64,000 nt of DNA from NCBI GenBank assembly GCA_036873755.1, contig JAVTVY010025267.1, positions 53,464 to 117,463 on the forward strand. The letters run 5' to 3'. The position numbers and the translations under genes are program-made. Shown piece by piece: positions 43,597 through 51,532 of the stretch. Origin of the DNA: Hanleya hanleyi (lineage: Eukaryota > Mollusca > Polyplacophora > Lepidopleurida > Hanleyidae). Within the stretch, counting starts at the first letter, position 1, and the number at the start of each line of letters is the position of its first letter. The notes under the pieces are model-generated. The model ran no database searches. It saw nothing but the letters and a program-made list of their open reading frames with translations, and was not told the origin of the DNA.

Positions 43597-45449
43597 GGTC
43601 CGTGTAACCTTGCACAATTCAATTTTCGTTTTTTGTTTTTGGTTTCTCAAAATCAAAAATTGAAATTTGACCGTCAATTTTCAATTTTCGTTTTTCGTTT
43701 TCGGTTTCTCAGAATCAAAATTGAAATTTGACATTCAATTTTCAATTTTCGTTTTTCGTTTTACTTCGCGCAAAAATGAAAATCAAATATTGAAAATTGC
43801 CTCGACTTGTCCGTTTTTCGTTTTTTGATTTTAACTTTGACGCATCAATGTTAACTGCGCACGCGCAAGGCTTATGATGTCACTTTCGGTCCGCGGAGTA
43901 GTATGGAAAACGCAAATCGGATTGTTTAGGCAGGTGTGGAGCACAATATGGAAAGATATGGGAGTGTCACCACACTATAGATCCCTGGAACCAGGCATTC
44001 GAGCTAGATTATAATGGGCCAACTGCGCATGTCCAGAAGTGAGTAGGCATTCGTGCAGTAGGTGTGAAGCATTATATGGAGAACAACACTGTTGATACAC
44101 ATATGAGTTTCATTAAAGTAGGGTAAAATATTAAATACGTGGGTACTCTAATCATAACTTCCCGCGTCGATGCGTTGAAGTTTTTGACACCCGCACTTAA
44201 AGCGTTGAAGCGTTTTGACGCTGAACGTTGACGGGCATGTAAACGCTCCAACGATTCAGGTCCCAAAAATAGAAAATGAAGTTTGGACCTGAAGCGCTGA
44301 AGCAGTCAGACGTCTGGCATCAAACGTGACGTTTGTGTGTTTGTTTGAATGATGGTTTACGGAACGCTGGCCATATACGGATTTCGTGGCCCATCACCGC
44401 GATGCTTACTCTTATTGGTATTAAATCTTTGTTGGTATCTTTATGAATACTATATTTCAATCAATAACAAATAGCGGTTGTGTGCAGGAATGATGTTCGC
44501 TTTTGAAGCGCTCTAAACATCTATTTTTAGAAATGAGAAAATCTAAGACTGCGTCCTGATTGACTCAGGCCTCAATGCCAATAACCAATGACAAATGCGG
44601 GATGCCATCTATCCAGACCTGTCTTCACAAGTCCAGGTAAATCGTGAATCCTCTCACAGGGTTTACCCGGACATTTTTGATGATTCGAGTGAGTTTTTGA
44701 GTCCTTGCCTCAATCTCGAACATTTCATCCCCCGAGGTTATTTTGAATTAGCATGTCGGTATTCCAAGCCGGCGGTTTTTTGCTTTGACTCTCGATGACG
44801 ATTTCAGCCTGACATCAAAGCTATGCCAGCGATGTCACATCTCAAACATTGCAGCTAGTGGTTTGGCGCAATGAGCTTGCTGAGCCTGTTCAATAATTGG
44901 TTTGATTTAGAGGATACCCCTTGATCTCTGTTTTATCCAGAACTACCGTGGGCAACTAACCAAGGCAATGCATAGATACCCTAACAAATCGATCAATACA
45001 CTGGCTCCCGAGGATGGCCTGGTGGGCCACATGCCTCTCACGCTCCACACCTCTTATACGACACGATTTGCGTTTTCTATTCTACTCGTCATACCGGAAG
45101 TGACATCATAACCCGTCCACGTGCGAACTTAACATTGATACGTCAACGTTAAAATCAAAAAACGAAAAACGGACAAGTCGAGGCAATTTTCAATATTTGA
45201 TTTTCATTTTTGCGTCAAGTAAAACGAAAAACGAAAATTGAAAATTGACTGTCAAATATCAATTTTCGTTTTTTGTTTTTGTAATCCCAGAATCAAAAAT
45301 TGAAAATTGACGGTCAAATTTCAATTTTTGATTTTAAGATCACAAAAACAAAAAACGAAAATTGAAAATTGACGGTCAAATTTCAATTTTTGATTTTGAG
45401 AAACCAAAAACGAAAAACGAAAATTGAATTGTGCAAGGTTACACGGACC
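43597..45449. mobile_element. 1.85-kb foldback element with 6-bp TSD (GTATCC)
   Basis: Arms of about 270-330 bp start GGTCCGTGTAACCTTGC and end with its complement. The arms consist of a ~78-bp repeat rich in AATTTTCAATTTTCG / TTTTTCGTTTT and an inner block ACGGACAAGTCGAGGCAATT. The ~1.25-kb core has no convincing ORF. The right end lies only 19 bp from the TSD of Polinton copy 2. Confidence 0.85.
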
Positions 45450-45468
45450 GTATCCGCACACCTCAAGA

Positions 45469-45474
45469 TACTTC
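45469..45474. repeat. Target-site duplication of Polinton copy 2 (left)
   Basis: TACTTC, repeated at 60,568-60,573 directly outside the right terminus. Confidence 0.93.
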
Positions 45475-45569
45475 AGTAGTATACAAGGGTGAAATTGAGT
45501 AGATAGCGCTTCACTGCGCATGCGCAGAACCTTTGGTGACGTCACAATTGGGCGTGTGCGCATGCGTGT

Positions 45570-46135
45570 GTGTGTGGATGGTGGGTGCTGGGTTCAAAAT
45601 GGCGGCGTGTGTGGATGGTGGGTGCTGGGTTCAAAATGGCGGCGTGTGTGGATGGTGGGTGCTGGGGTCAATCAATGTGTGGATGGTGGGTGCTGGGTTC
45701 AAAATGGCGGCGTGTGTGGATGGTGGGTGCTGGGTTCAAAATGGCGGCGTGTGTGGATGGTGGGTGCTGGGTTCAAAATGGCGGCGTGTGTGGATGGTGG
45801 GTGCTGGGTTCAAAATGGCGGCGTGTGTGTGGATGGTGGGTGCTGGGTTCAAAATGGCGGATTGTTGTGGATGGTGGGTGCTGGGTTCAAAATGGCGGCC
45901 TGTGTGGATGGTGGGTGCTGGGTTCAAAATGGCGGCCTGTGTGTGGATGGTGGGTGCTGGGTTCAAAATGGCGGCGTGTGTGTGATGGTGGGTGCTGGGT
46001 ACAAGATGGCGGCGTGTGTGTGGATGGTGGGTGCTGGGTACAAGATGGCGGCGTGTGTGTGTGGATGGTGGGTGCTGGGTACAAGATGGCGGCGTGTGTG
46101 GATGGTGGGTGCTGGGTACAAGATGGCGGCTGGTG
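45570..46135 (+). repeat. ~35-bp minisatellite (ATGGCGGC-containing)
   Basis: About 15 units of GTGGATGGTGGGTGCTGGG + TTCAAAATGGCGGCG type; 14 carry (A/G)ATGGCGG. The inner units read ACAAGATGGCGGC. Mirrored at about 59,940-60,470. All three frames are open as an artefact. Confidence 0.93.
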
Positions 46136-46435
46136 TGAGTGAGTGCAAGAATGTATTCATCCGCGGTCATGTCTACGAAAAGACACGGACTTTACCGAAG
46201 ATACACGGACTTTAACGAAAAGACACGGACGTACACGAAAAGACGCGAAGGTGAACGCCATTGTGGGAAACCTCCCACAGACAGGTCAGTACATGCATTT
46301 CTATGTTGTTCACGCATAATAAAAGGATTGATCTGTAATCTGTGTTGTTGTTGTTGTTGTTGTTGCTCCCTTTTTTGGACTAACCCATCAGAATAGTACG
46401 TATCACGGACTACACCCGTAGAGCTACATCTGGTC

Positions 46436-46441
46436 TATAAA
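46436..46441 (+). promoter_or_regulatory. TATA box of first gene
   Basis: TATAAA 47 nt before the ATG at 46,483, inside the TIR. A second copy therefore exists at the right end facing into the non-coding arm. Confidence 0.65.
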
Positions 46442-46482
46442 ACACGTCCCTCTGGATCCCACACCTTCATTTCTACAGAGCC

Positions 46483-46809
46483 ATGGCGGAGATCCAGCCC
46501 CATGCGACTCGCATTTTACAGTATGCCACCGTGGTGAATTCATTCACGGGTTACCGAGCAGTGGTCCGGTCCATGTTTGCAGATGGCGACGACAACGAGG
46601 GACGACGCCAGATCCTGAACGAGTTCACAGAAGCGGTCCTCCACAGAGTGCACTCGATGGAGAGGCGTGCCATCACTCACCACTACTGGACTATGACAGC
46701 CATCCTTGATGCTCGCGCTATGGACCAGGAGCGCTCACGCCGGAACCAGCGCCGGCTGGTTGGCCTCATACTAGTCTGTGCCCTATTCACCCTGGCGCTG
46801 TGGTATTGA
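46483..46809 (+). CDS. Small tail-anchored protein, unknown function
   Basis: 108 residues. The N-terminal ~85 residues are soluble and helical with a charged centre (DGDDNEGRRQ) and a basic stretch (ERSRRNQRR), followed by one C-terminal hydrophobic span (GLILVCALFTLALWY). Topology suggests a tail-anchored membrane protein with its bulk in the cytosol. I recognise no family. It is the first gene of the element, and its TATA box lies within the TIR. Absent from copy 1. The following gene's TATA box begins 4 nt after this stop. A late membrane or egress role would be guesswork. Confidence 0.65.
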   Translation: MAEIQPHATRILQYATVVNSFTGYRAVVRSMFADGDDNEGRRQILNEFTEAVLHRVHSMERRAITHHYWTMTAILDARAMDQERSRRNQRRLVGLILVCALFTLALWY

Positions 46810-46812
46810 CAC

Positions 46813-46820
46813 TATAAATA
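46813..46820 (+). promoter_or_regulatory. TATA box of PC4-like gene 1
   Basis: TATAAATACGAG 60 nt before the ATG. The identical 12-mer occurs at 47,399, showing the promoters were duplicated with the genes. Confidence 0.7.
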
Positions 46821-46872
46821 CGAGGGATGAGACAGAGTGTGTGTCATTCTCCCTTCGACATTTAGAGCAAGC

Positions 46873-47373
46873 ATGTCAACTTATCTACGAGCCATCCTGC
46901 CTCTTACACCCAGTGTGGGGTTATACGTCTATCAAGATAAAGTCATCCTCGTGAAAGACGATGAAGCTATTTACTGGGCGCCCGCTGAGATGCTATCGAA
47001 TACGGTGACGCTACAGCGTGATGGCTGGACTAAATTTAAACGGGTGTTGAGCGGTGAGTTGGACGGAGACCTCATCCACCTGGACAATGCCATCTACGTA
47101 TATTCCGTACCTCCCGTCCACATACGCCTGGGCCGCTACCAAGAGCCTACGCGAAGTATCCTCCTAAGCCCCTCTGTGTGGTCAGCCTTGGAGAAAGTAG
47201 TGCCTATTGTGGACCAGTTGTTTACACCGGACGACCGATCACCCGACCAATTGGCGTGGGTTCGTGCTATGGAAGACGCGGCGGCTGAACCCCATGAACA
47301 ACTACATGAACCCGACGACGATGCCATTGATTACCCCGCTAGACTCAGTCAGCCCAATGACATGACCACCTGA
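46873..47373 (+). CDS. PC4-like putative ssDNA-binding protein, paralogue 1
   Basis: 166 residues from the first ATG after the TATA box. Two weakly similar repeats are visible: YVYQDKVILVKDD...VTLQRDGWTKFKRVL (about 18-60) and YVYSVPPVHIRLGRY...ILLSPSVWSALEKVVPIVDQLF (about 75-125). The strand-strand-strand-helix order with I-R, a loop, L-x-x-x-x-W-x-x-L and a final acidic helix resembles the C-terminal domain of transcription coactivator PC4/p15, which binds single-stranded DNA. This is an inferred fold, not a confirmed hit. An acidic tail follows. It shares GWTKFKRVLSGELDGDLIHL with the next gene, indicating tandem duplication. It could bind replication intermediates or regulate transcription. 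Confidence 0.6.
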   Translation: MSTYLRAILPLTPSVGLYVYQDKVILVKDDEAIYWAPAEMLSNTVTLQRDGWTKFKRVLSGELDGDLIHLDNAIYVYSVPPVHIRLGRYQEPTRSILLSPSVWSALEKVVPIVDQLFTPDDRSPDQLAWVRAMEDAAAEPHEQLHEPDDDAIDYPARLSQPNDMTT

Positions 47374-47398
47374 TCCTTTGATCTCACGGGGTTCTCCC

Positions 47399-47406
47399 TA
47401 TAAATA
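47399..47406 (+). promoter_or_regulatory. TATA box of PC4-like gene 2
   Basis: TATAAATACGAG 47 nt before the ATG at 47,446. Confidence 0.7.
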
Positions 47407-47445
47407 CGAGAGACAGTGAAATCTGGTACCATTCACGTACTGACC

Positions 47446-47910
47446 ATGACGGAGCATATAGTACTGGCGTATTTCAGCTTGACCCCCGAGGTTTTCCTGC
47501 ACGTGTATGCGGATAAGGTCGATATCATGGAGGAGGTGGTGGGAGACACGGACCCTACACAACCGTGCCCGGCTCACATTCGTCTGTCCCGGGAGGGCTG
47601 GACCAAATTCAAACGGGTGTTGTCTGGTGAACTGGACGGCGACCTCATCCACTTGTGTCACGATGTGTACATCCGACGCGGCCCTTTCTTTGCTCAATTG
47701 GCTCGGCTAGATGGAGGTACAGTGCATTTTACCCTTCACCCTGATCTATGGTCTGCATTGGAAGATGCCGTGGTGGATGTGGATGAAGTGCTTATCAAGC
47801 GGTCATCAGACGAGTTGGACTGGTCATTTACCATGGCCACTGTGGAAGTCCACGAAGAAAATCAGAAAGAAACTCCGGCCCAAGATATACCCGTTATAAA
47901 TAAACGATAG
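47446..47910 (+). CDS. PC4-like putative ssDNA-binding protein, paralogue 2
   Basis: 154 residues. Same two-repeat layout as the preceding gene: HVYADKVDIME...HIRLSREGWTKFKRVL, then the shared SGELDGDLIHL, then VYIRRGPFFAQLARL...FTLHPDLWSALEDAVVDVDEVL. It ends in a charged tail. The 20-residue core is identical to paralogue 1 while the flanks have diverged strongly, so selection acts on that core. The PC4-like reading is inference, with moderate support from the paired W/L pattern. The final codons contain the integrase TATA box. Absent from copy 1. Confidence 0.6.
   Translation: MTEHIVLAYFSLTPEVFLHVYADKVDIMEEVVGDTDPTQPCPAHIRLSREGWTKFKRVLSGELDGDLIHLCHDVYIRRGPFFAQLARLDGGTVHFTLHPDLWSALEDAVVDVDEVLIKRSSDELDWSFTMATVEVHEENQKETPAQDIPVINKR
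47895..47902 (+). promoter_or_regulatory. TATA box of integrase gene
   Basis: TATAAATA inside the last codons of the preceding gene, 44 nt before the integrase ATG. Confidence 0.65.
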
Positions 47911-47938
47911 AGCCAGGGTCCATCATCATTTTGTCACC

Positions 47939-49012
47939 ATGAAGCGCTGGGAGAAGGTGTTGGATAACTTATACTACAGTCCCGACAGTCCGGCAGCCTA
48001 TAGTGCATTGTCGGCTCTCTATCGAGCGGCCAAACCCCAGGGGGTACAACGTGCCCAAGTCCGAGATTGGTTAAGAAGACAAGACACCTATACCTTACAT
48101 CGATCTGTCCGTCGCCATTTTCTACGGAACCGGGTCATCGTGGGAGGAATAGATGCCCAGTGGCAAGCGGATTTGGTCGATATGAGCGCCTTTGCCAAAC
48201 ACAACGATGAGAATCGGTATATCTTGACGTGCATCGATATCCTATCCAAGTATGCGTGGGTGGTACCCATCCGGACGAAAACGGGGGCAAATCTCATAGC
48301 GGCGTTCAAAGACATCTTCAAGACCGGGCGCAAACCTTTGTATTTGCAAACCGACGAAGGCACGGAATTCCTCAACAGACCGTTCCAAGCCTTTCTCAAG
48401 AAACAGAAGGTGTTTTTCTTCCATACGTACAACGAGACCAAGGCTTCCGTGGTGGAGAGGTTCAACAGGACATTCAAAGGCCGCATGTATAAATATTTCA
48501 CCTATAAGAATACAAGGCGGTACATCGATGTTCTCCCGAAACTGGTGAGGGGTTACAATCGAGCCTATCATCGAAGTATAGAGAGAGCCCCCATTACCGT
48601 GACCCAACGCAATGAAGCCCAAGTCCGGCGTGTCTTGTACCCCAGGCCATCGCAGCGAACGACGAAGGCGGTGTACAAGGTCGGGGACCCTGTACGGATC
48701 AGTAAAGTCAAGGGCAAGTTCGAGAAAAGTTACTTGCCCAACTGGAGCGATGAGCACTTCCTGATTAAACGGCGCCTACCCCGACAGCGGCGAGTCTATG
48801 AACTGGAAGATCTCCAAGGGGAAACGTTGCTGGGGACGTTTTACGACACGGAATTACAGCCTGTTGTAAAAACACAGCAAGACTACTACACGGTGGAGCA
48901 GATTTTGAAAACGGAACGTCGACGTGGCAAACTGTTTCATTTCGTAAAATGGCAAGGCTGGCCCAGTTCCTTCAATTCCTGGGTCGCTGCCAACCAGGTG
49001 AAACGACTATAA
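47939..49012 (+). CDS. Polinton integrase with C-terminal chromodomain
   Basis: 357 residues, intact. The N-terminal helical region (about 1-65) lacks a visible HHCC zinc finger. The rve/RNase-H core has Asp78 (WQADLVD), Asp139 (LQTDEGTEF) and Glu173 (VVERFNRTF), the DDE triad of retroviral-type integrases; Asp139-Glu173 spacing is two residues shorter than the usual 35. An SH3-like segment (VGDPVRISKVKGKF) follows, then a chromodomain (about 312-357: YTVEQIL ... FVKWQGWPSSFNSWV) expected to bind methylated histone tails and steer integration. It joins the element ends to host DNA with a 6-bp stagger, consistent with the TSDs. The stop overlaps the next TATA box. Confidence 0.93.
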   Translation: MKRWEKVLDNLYYSPDSPAAYSALSALYRAAKPQGVQRAQVRDWLRRQDTYTLHRSVRRHFLRNRVIVGGIDAQWQADLVDMSAFAKHNDENRYILTCIDILSKYAWVVPIRTKTGANLIAAFKDIFKTGRKPLYLQTDEGTEFLNRPFQAFLKKQKVFFFHTYNETKASVVERFNRTFKGRMYKYFTYKNTRRYIDVLPKLVRGYNRAYHRSIERAPITVTQRNEAQVRRVLYPRPSQRTTKAVYKVGDPVRISKVKGKFEKSYLPNWSDEHFLIKRRLPRQRRVYELEDLQGETLLGTFYDTELQPVVKTQQDYYTVEQILKTERRRGKLFHFVKWQGWPSSFNSWVAANQVKRL

Positions 49013-49013
49013 A
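49008..49013 (+). promoter_or_regulatory. TATA box of membrane-protein gene (copy 2)
   Basis: TATAAA containing the integrase stop codon, 55 nt before ATG 49,063. Confidence 0.65.
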
Positions 49014-49062
49014 GCCAGACACCACTGCCGTCCTCCTTCATTCCACGTCCGACCCCAGTGCT

Positions 49063-49632
49063 ATGGACCAACAGCAGCTGCCTCCGAAGACAGCGTCTCG
49101 CAAAACGCGCAAAGCGCAAGTGGTCTTTGGGGTGCTATTGCTAACCCTGCTGAGTGTGTTGTACGGAGGTGTGTTTTACGACGTAGCCTATGTCAGTACG
49201 TTACTTAACCAACTGAGAACACCAGCCATCAGTGAAACGGGTCTACAGAGAGCACCAGTCGTATCGAGCCCAGTCACCACCACCACCACACCCCGCGTAC
49301 AAGCCACGTCGAGCTCTACACTTACACCAAGTACACCTACTACGTCTCAAGACCCACCGGATTTCATCCCTCACAGTGAACCGACCACCCACGTTGTACC
49401 CACCCCCAGCACCATCTCTGAACGTGAACAGACAACGACGACCGACGTTGTACCCACCACCACTCCAGTTCACTCGTACGAAATTTACAAGAGCGGGTTA
49501 CCACGACAACGGATACACCTCGAACCATGGACCCTGGGTGGCAGCATCCCTTCACTTGCGTCATCGCAGGACCGACGGGCTCCGGCAAAACGCACTTCGT
49601 CAGGAAGCTCCTTCAACACGCCGACAGCATGA
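49063..49632 (+). CDS. Thr/Ser/Pro-rich single-pass membrane protein, extended (copy 2)
   Basis: 189 residues from the first ATG after the TATA box. Basic N-terminus, hydrophobic span at about residues 20-38 (VVFGVLLLTLLSVLYGGV), then a long Thr/Pro/Ser-rich region with TTTTDVVPTT motifs, typical of a mucin-like ectodomain. After HSYEI the frame runs on for about 47 residues, overlapping the first 106 nt of the ATPase gene. In copy 1 the frame stops at that point. The extension has lower complexity and is the ATPase gene read in another frame, so I think it is an accidental read-through caused by one base change. Surface or attachment roles are plausible but unproven. Confidence 0.7.
   Translation: MDQQQLPPKTASRKTRKAQVVFGVLLLTLLSVLYGGVFYDVAYVSTLLNQLRTPAISETGLQRAPVVSSPVTTTTTPRVQATSSSTLTPSTPTTSQDPPDFIPHSEPTTHVVPTPSTISEREQTTTTDVVPTTTPVHSYEIYKSGLPRQRIHLEPWTLGGSIPSLASSQDRRAPAKRTSSGSSFNTPTA
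49484..49491 (+). promoter_or_regulatory. Weakened TATA-like site of ATPase gene (copy 2)
   Basis: TTTACAAG, against TTTAAAAG in copy 1, 43 nt before the ATPase ATG. The same base change removes the upstream stop codon. Confidence 0.4.
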
Positions 49633-50135
49633 TCACTCCACCCATTGCCAGAGTCGTGTGGTGTTACGGAGAATGGCAGGAAGCGTATGCAGCAATGCCC
49701 CACATCACGTTCGTGGAAGGCCTACCCAACCTGGCCGATTTGGAACCCGACACCTTGGTGGTTCTGGATGATCTCATGGCGGAGACGGATGCACGGGTCA
49801 CCCAACTCTTTACCAAAGGCAGCCATCATCGACGGCTCAGCATCATCTACATTGTGCAGAATCTGTTCAGTAAAAACAAAGAACATCGGAATATCAGCTT
49901 AAATGCCCACTACCTGGTGGTCTTCAAAAACCCGAGAGATACCACTCAACTGCTGCACCTGGCGAGACAGATGTATCCCGGCCGCACACCGTTTGCGTTG
50001 GAAGCCTTTAAAGATGCCACAACCCCTCAGCACGGGTATATGCTGTTCGACCTCAAGCAAGCCACCCCCGACCACCTTCGACTACGGACCGGCATCTTTC
50101 CCGGAGAGACCCACCACGTGTACATGCAAAAATAA
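49527..50135 (+). CDS. DNA-packaging ATPase (FtsK/HerA type)
   Basis: 202 residues, intact. Walker A GPTGSGKT (residues 15-22) and Walker B LVVLDD (77-82), a polar motif in IIYIVQNLF (about 104-112) and an Arg-rich YLVVFKNPRDT segment give the short A32-like packaging ATPase of Polintons. The family powers genome translocation into preformed capsids. The gene begins inside the extended membrane-protein frame. AATAAA follows 59 nt after the stop. Nearly identical to the readable part of the broken copy 1 gene. Confidence 0.92.
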   Translation: MDPGWQHPFTCVIAGPTGSGKTHFVRKLLQHADSMITPPIARVVWCYGEWQEAYAAMPHITFVEGLPNLADLEPDTLVVLDDLMAETDARVTQLFTKGSHHRRLSIIYIVQNLFSKNKEHRNISLNAHYLVVFKNPRDTTQLLHLARQMYPGRTPFALEAFKDATTPQHGYMLFDLKQATPDHLRLRTGIFPGETHHVYMQK

Positions 50136-50194
50136 TGTAAACACACCCACAGTGGCGCCCCCAGCTGGGGTCTGTGTGTTTGATGATGGGGAAT

Positions 50195-50200
50195 AATAAA
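50195..50200 (+). terminator. Poly(A) signal after ATPase (copy 2)
   Basis: AATAAA in a GGGGAATAATAAAAAGAATG context, conserved with copy 1. Confidence 0.6.
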
Positions 50201-50242
50201 AAGAATGAATACCACAGCAGGGTTGACTTTGTCTGTGAGGTG

Positions 50243-50250
50243 GATAAAAA
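50243..50250 (+). promoter_or_regulatory. TATA-like box of small basic protein gene (copy 2)
   Basis: GATAAAAA 44 nt before ATG 50,287. Confidence 0.55.
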
Positions 50251-50286
50251 GGGCAGAGTTGTGGGTTCTAGCATTAGTTGTACAGG

Positions 50287-50628
50287 ATGTCTGCGCGAGT
50301 ACGGAAGCACGCTCCCACGCTCCGTGTATTGAAGACGGCCCCACCCGAGTTAGTCCGAACCATTGTACGCGGTGCGGACCCTGACCTTGTACGCTGTCTG
50401 TGCGAGATCGGGTACAACCTGTTAAAAGGCAACGTACCACTGACTCCGGCTCAGAAGACCAAGTTGGCCAAGCATAAGACAGGTCTCCGAACCCTAGTCC
50501 ACAAGCGGGTCCCTCAAACACAAAAGAAAAAGGTGTTACAGAAAGGCGGCTTTCTCGGGGCCATCTTAGCACCGTTGGCCGCTTCCGTGTTGGGTCCAGT
50601 ATTGGGTGGACTCTTCGGCCGACAATGA
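50287..50628 (+). CDS. Small basic protein with hydrophobic Gly-rich C-terminus (copy 2)
   Basis: 113 residues, collinear with the copy 1 homologue. A basic first half, a central Lys cluster (TQKKKVLQKGGF) and a hydrophobic Gly/Ala tail. The ATG is fixed here because the upstream codon that is ATG in copy 1 is AGG. The stop overlaps the next ATG (ATGA). Probable small virion component, role inferred. The conserved hydrophobic tail could be membrane-active or capsid-embedded. Confidence 0.77.
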   Translation: MSARVRKHAPTLRVLKTAPPELVRTIVRGADPDLVRCLCEIGYNLLKGNVPLTPAQKTKLAKHKTGLRTLVHKRVPQTQKKKVLQKGGFLGAILAPLAASVLGPVLGGLFGRQ

Positions 50629-51431
50629 ACCACACGAAAAAAATGGTCCTCGTCGAACCACGGTTCCTGCAAAACCTCCAATCACCCTACCCTGTCCCAC
50701 CTACGGTGAAGACCATAAACAGCCTCGATGGAGAGATGCAACAGATCTTACAGAGACCGGGGTTAAGCGACAGTGAGAAAGTACAACGGTACAATGAGAC
50801 GCTTCAACGGTACATGACGTTCATGGACCAATACAAAACCCTGTCTACCCCAGCAACAGCACCACCACCACCACCACCACCACCACCACCACGTGACAGA
50901 CCGCTGACCTCAGCACCGTTCCAACAGCCGCCATTACCAGGGGTAGCCCCCACAGCCCCACAGTGGGTGGAAGACGAAGTGCTGAAGAGTGTACCTGCCT
51001 CGTTCAAGAAACAAGCTGGCCTGGTATTACAACGGATGAAACAGAATCCTAACATGACTTGGAATGATAAAGGCGAACTCCTGGTACAGAATCAGGTGGT
51101 CCCCGGCACCCACATGACGGATTTAGTGAATGATCTGATGCGTCAACGCAGATCGCACACCGATCCTCGAGGATGGAAGGTCTTCGCTCAAGGCTTGAAA
51201 GACATGCATGTACCACAGGAATTGGTGGGGAACCCCCACCGCTGGGCCTTTATGCAGCAAACCCAGCAATCGCCGAGTCGTGCACCACGACTCTCACCAC
51301 AACCTTCTTGGGAAGCCGACTGGGAACCGGAGTCACCCCCAAAACTCCACCACCATCACAACGGGCACCTTCTTTTCAGACCTTTAAAAAACCACCCTCG
51401 ATCAGGACACCCCACATCTCCAGAGCCGTGA
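50625..51431 (+). CDS. Conserved Polinton protein of unknown function, tail frameshifted (copy 2)
   Basis: 268 residues as read. The N-terminal helical region and central domain (WVEDEVLKSVPASFKKQAG ... WAFMQ) match copy 1. A Pro run (about residues 80-92) is expanded here by CCA repeats. After SPPK (about residue 238) the frame differs from copy 1 because a cytosine run is one base shorter. The other frame continues open and basic to 51,499, where its stop would lie in the TATTAAAA box. I read the annotated tail as frameshifted. Function unknown. Its location between the small basic protein and capsid genes suggests virion assembly. Confidence 0.75.
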   Translation: MNHTKKMVLVEPRFLQNLQSPYPVPPTVKTINSLDGEMQQILQRPGLSDSEKVQRYNETLQRYMTFMDQYKTLSTPATAPPPPPPPPPPRDRPLTSAPFQQPPLPGVAPTAPQWVEDEVLKSVPASFKKQAGLVLQRMKQNPNMTWNDKGELLVQNQVVPGTHMTDLVNDLMRQRRSHTDPRGWKVFAQGLKDMHVPQELVGNPHRWAFMQQTQQSPSRAPRLSPQPSWEADWEPESPPKLHHHHNGHLLFRPLKNHPRSGHPTSPEP

Positions 51432-51493
51432 CACGTAGCAAGTCAACGCGACGAACACGTTGCCGGACACAACCGCCCAAGGCCTGGAACACC

Positions 51494-51501
51494 TATTAAA
51501 A
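51494..51501 (+). promoter_or_regulatory. TATA-like box of the capsid gene cluster (copy 2)
   Basis: TATTAAAA 39 nt before the penton ATG, followed by a CAACAGCAGCAGCAA leader conserved in copy 1. Confidence 0.55.
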
Positions 51502-51532
51502 CCAACAGCAGCAGCAAGACAGCTCAGTCGCC

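Larger units (their letters stand above)
45475..46480 (+). repeat. Left TIR of Polinton copy 2
   Basis: Inverted copy of 59,594-60,567. From the outside in: unique end with TGCGCATGCGCAG and TGACGTCAC, a ~35-bp minisatellite, an ACACGGACTTTACC block, a (TTG)n tract and TATAAA. Its inner edge lies two bases before the first gene's ATG, so the first promoter is inside the TIR. Confidence 0.93.

Noticed and set aside
45520..46215. Up to 231-codon Gly/Trp/Val-rich ORFs in all three frames
   Set aside because: ~35-bp minisatellite in the TIR, with open frames on both strands. Mirrored at 59,860-60,522, where the same applies.
49232..49771. 179-codon ORF overlapping membrane-protein and ATPase genes
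   Set aside because: Alternate-frame shadow with Arg/Pro-biased composition. The corresponding frame in copy 1 is short.
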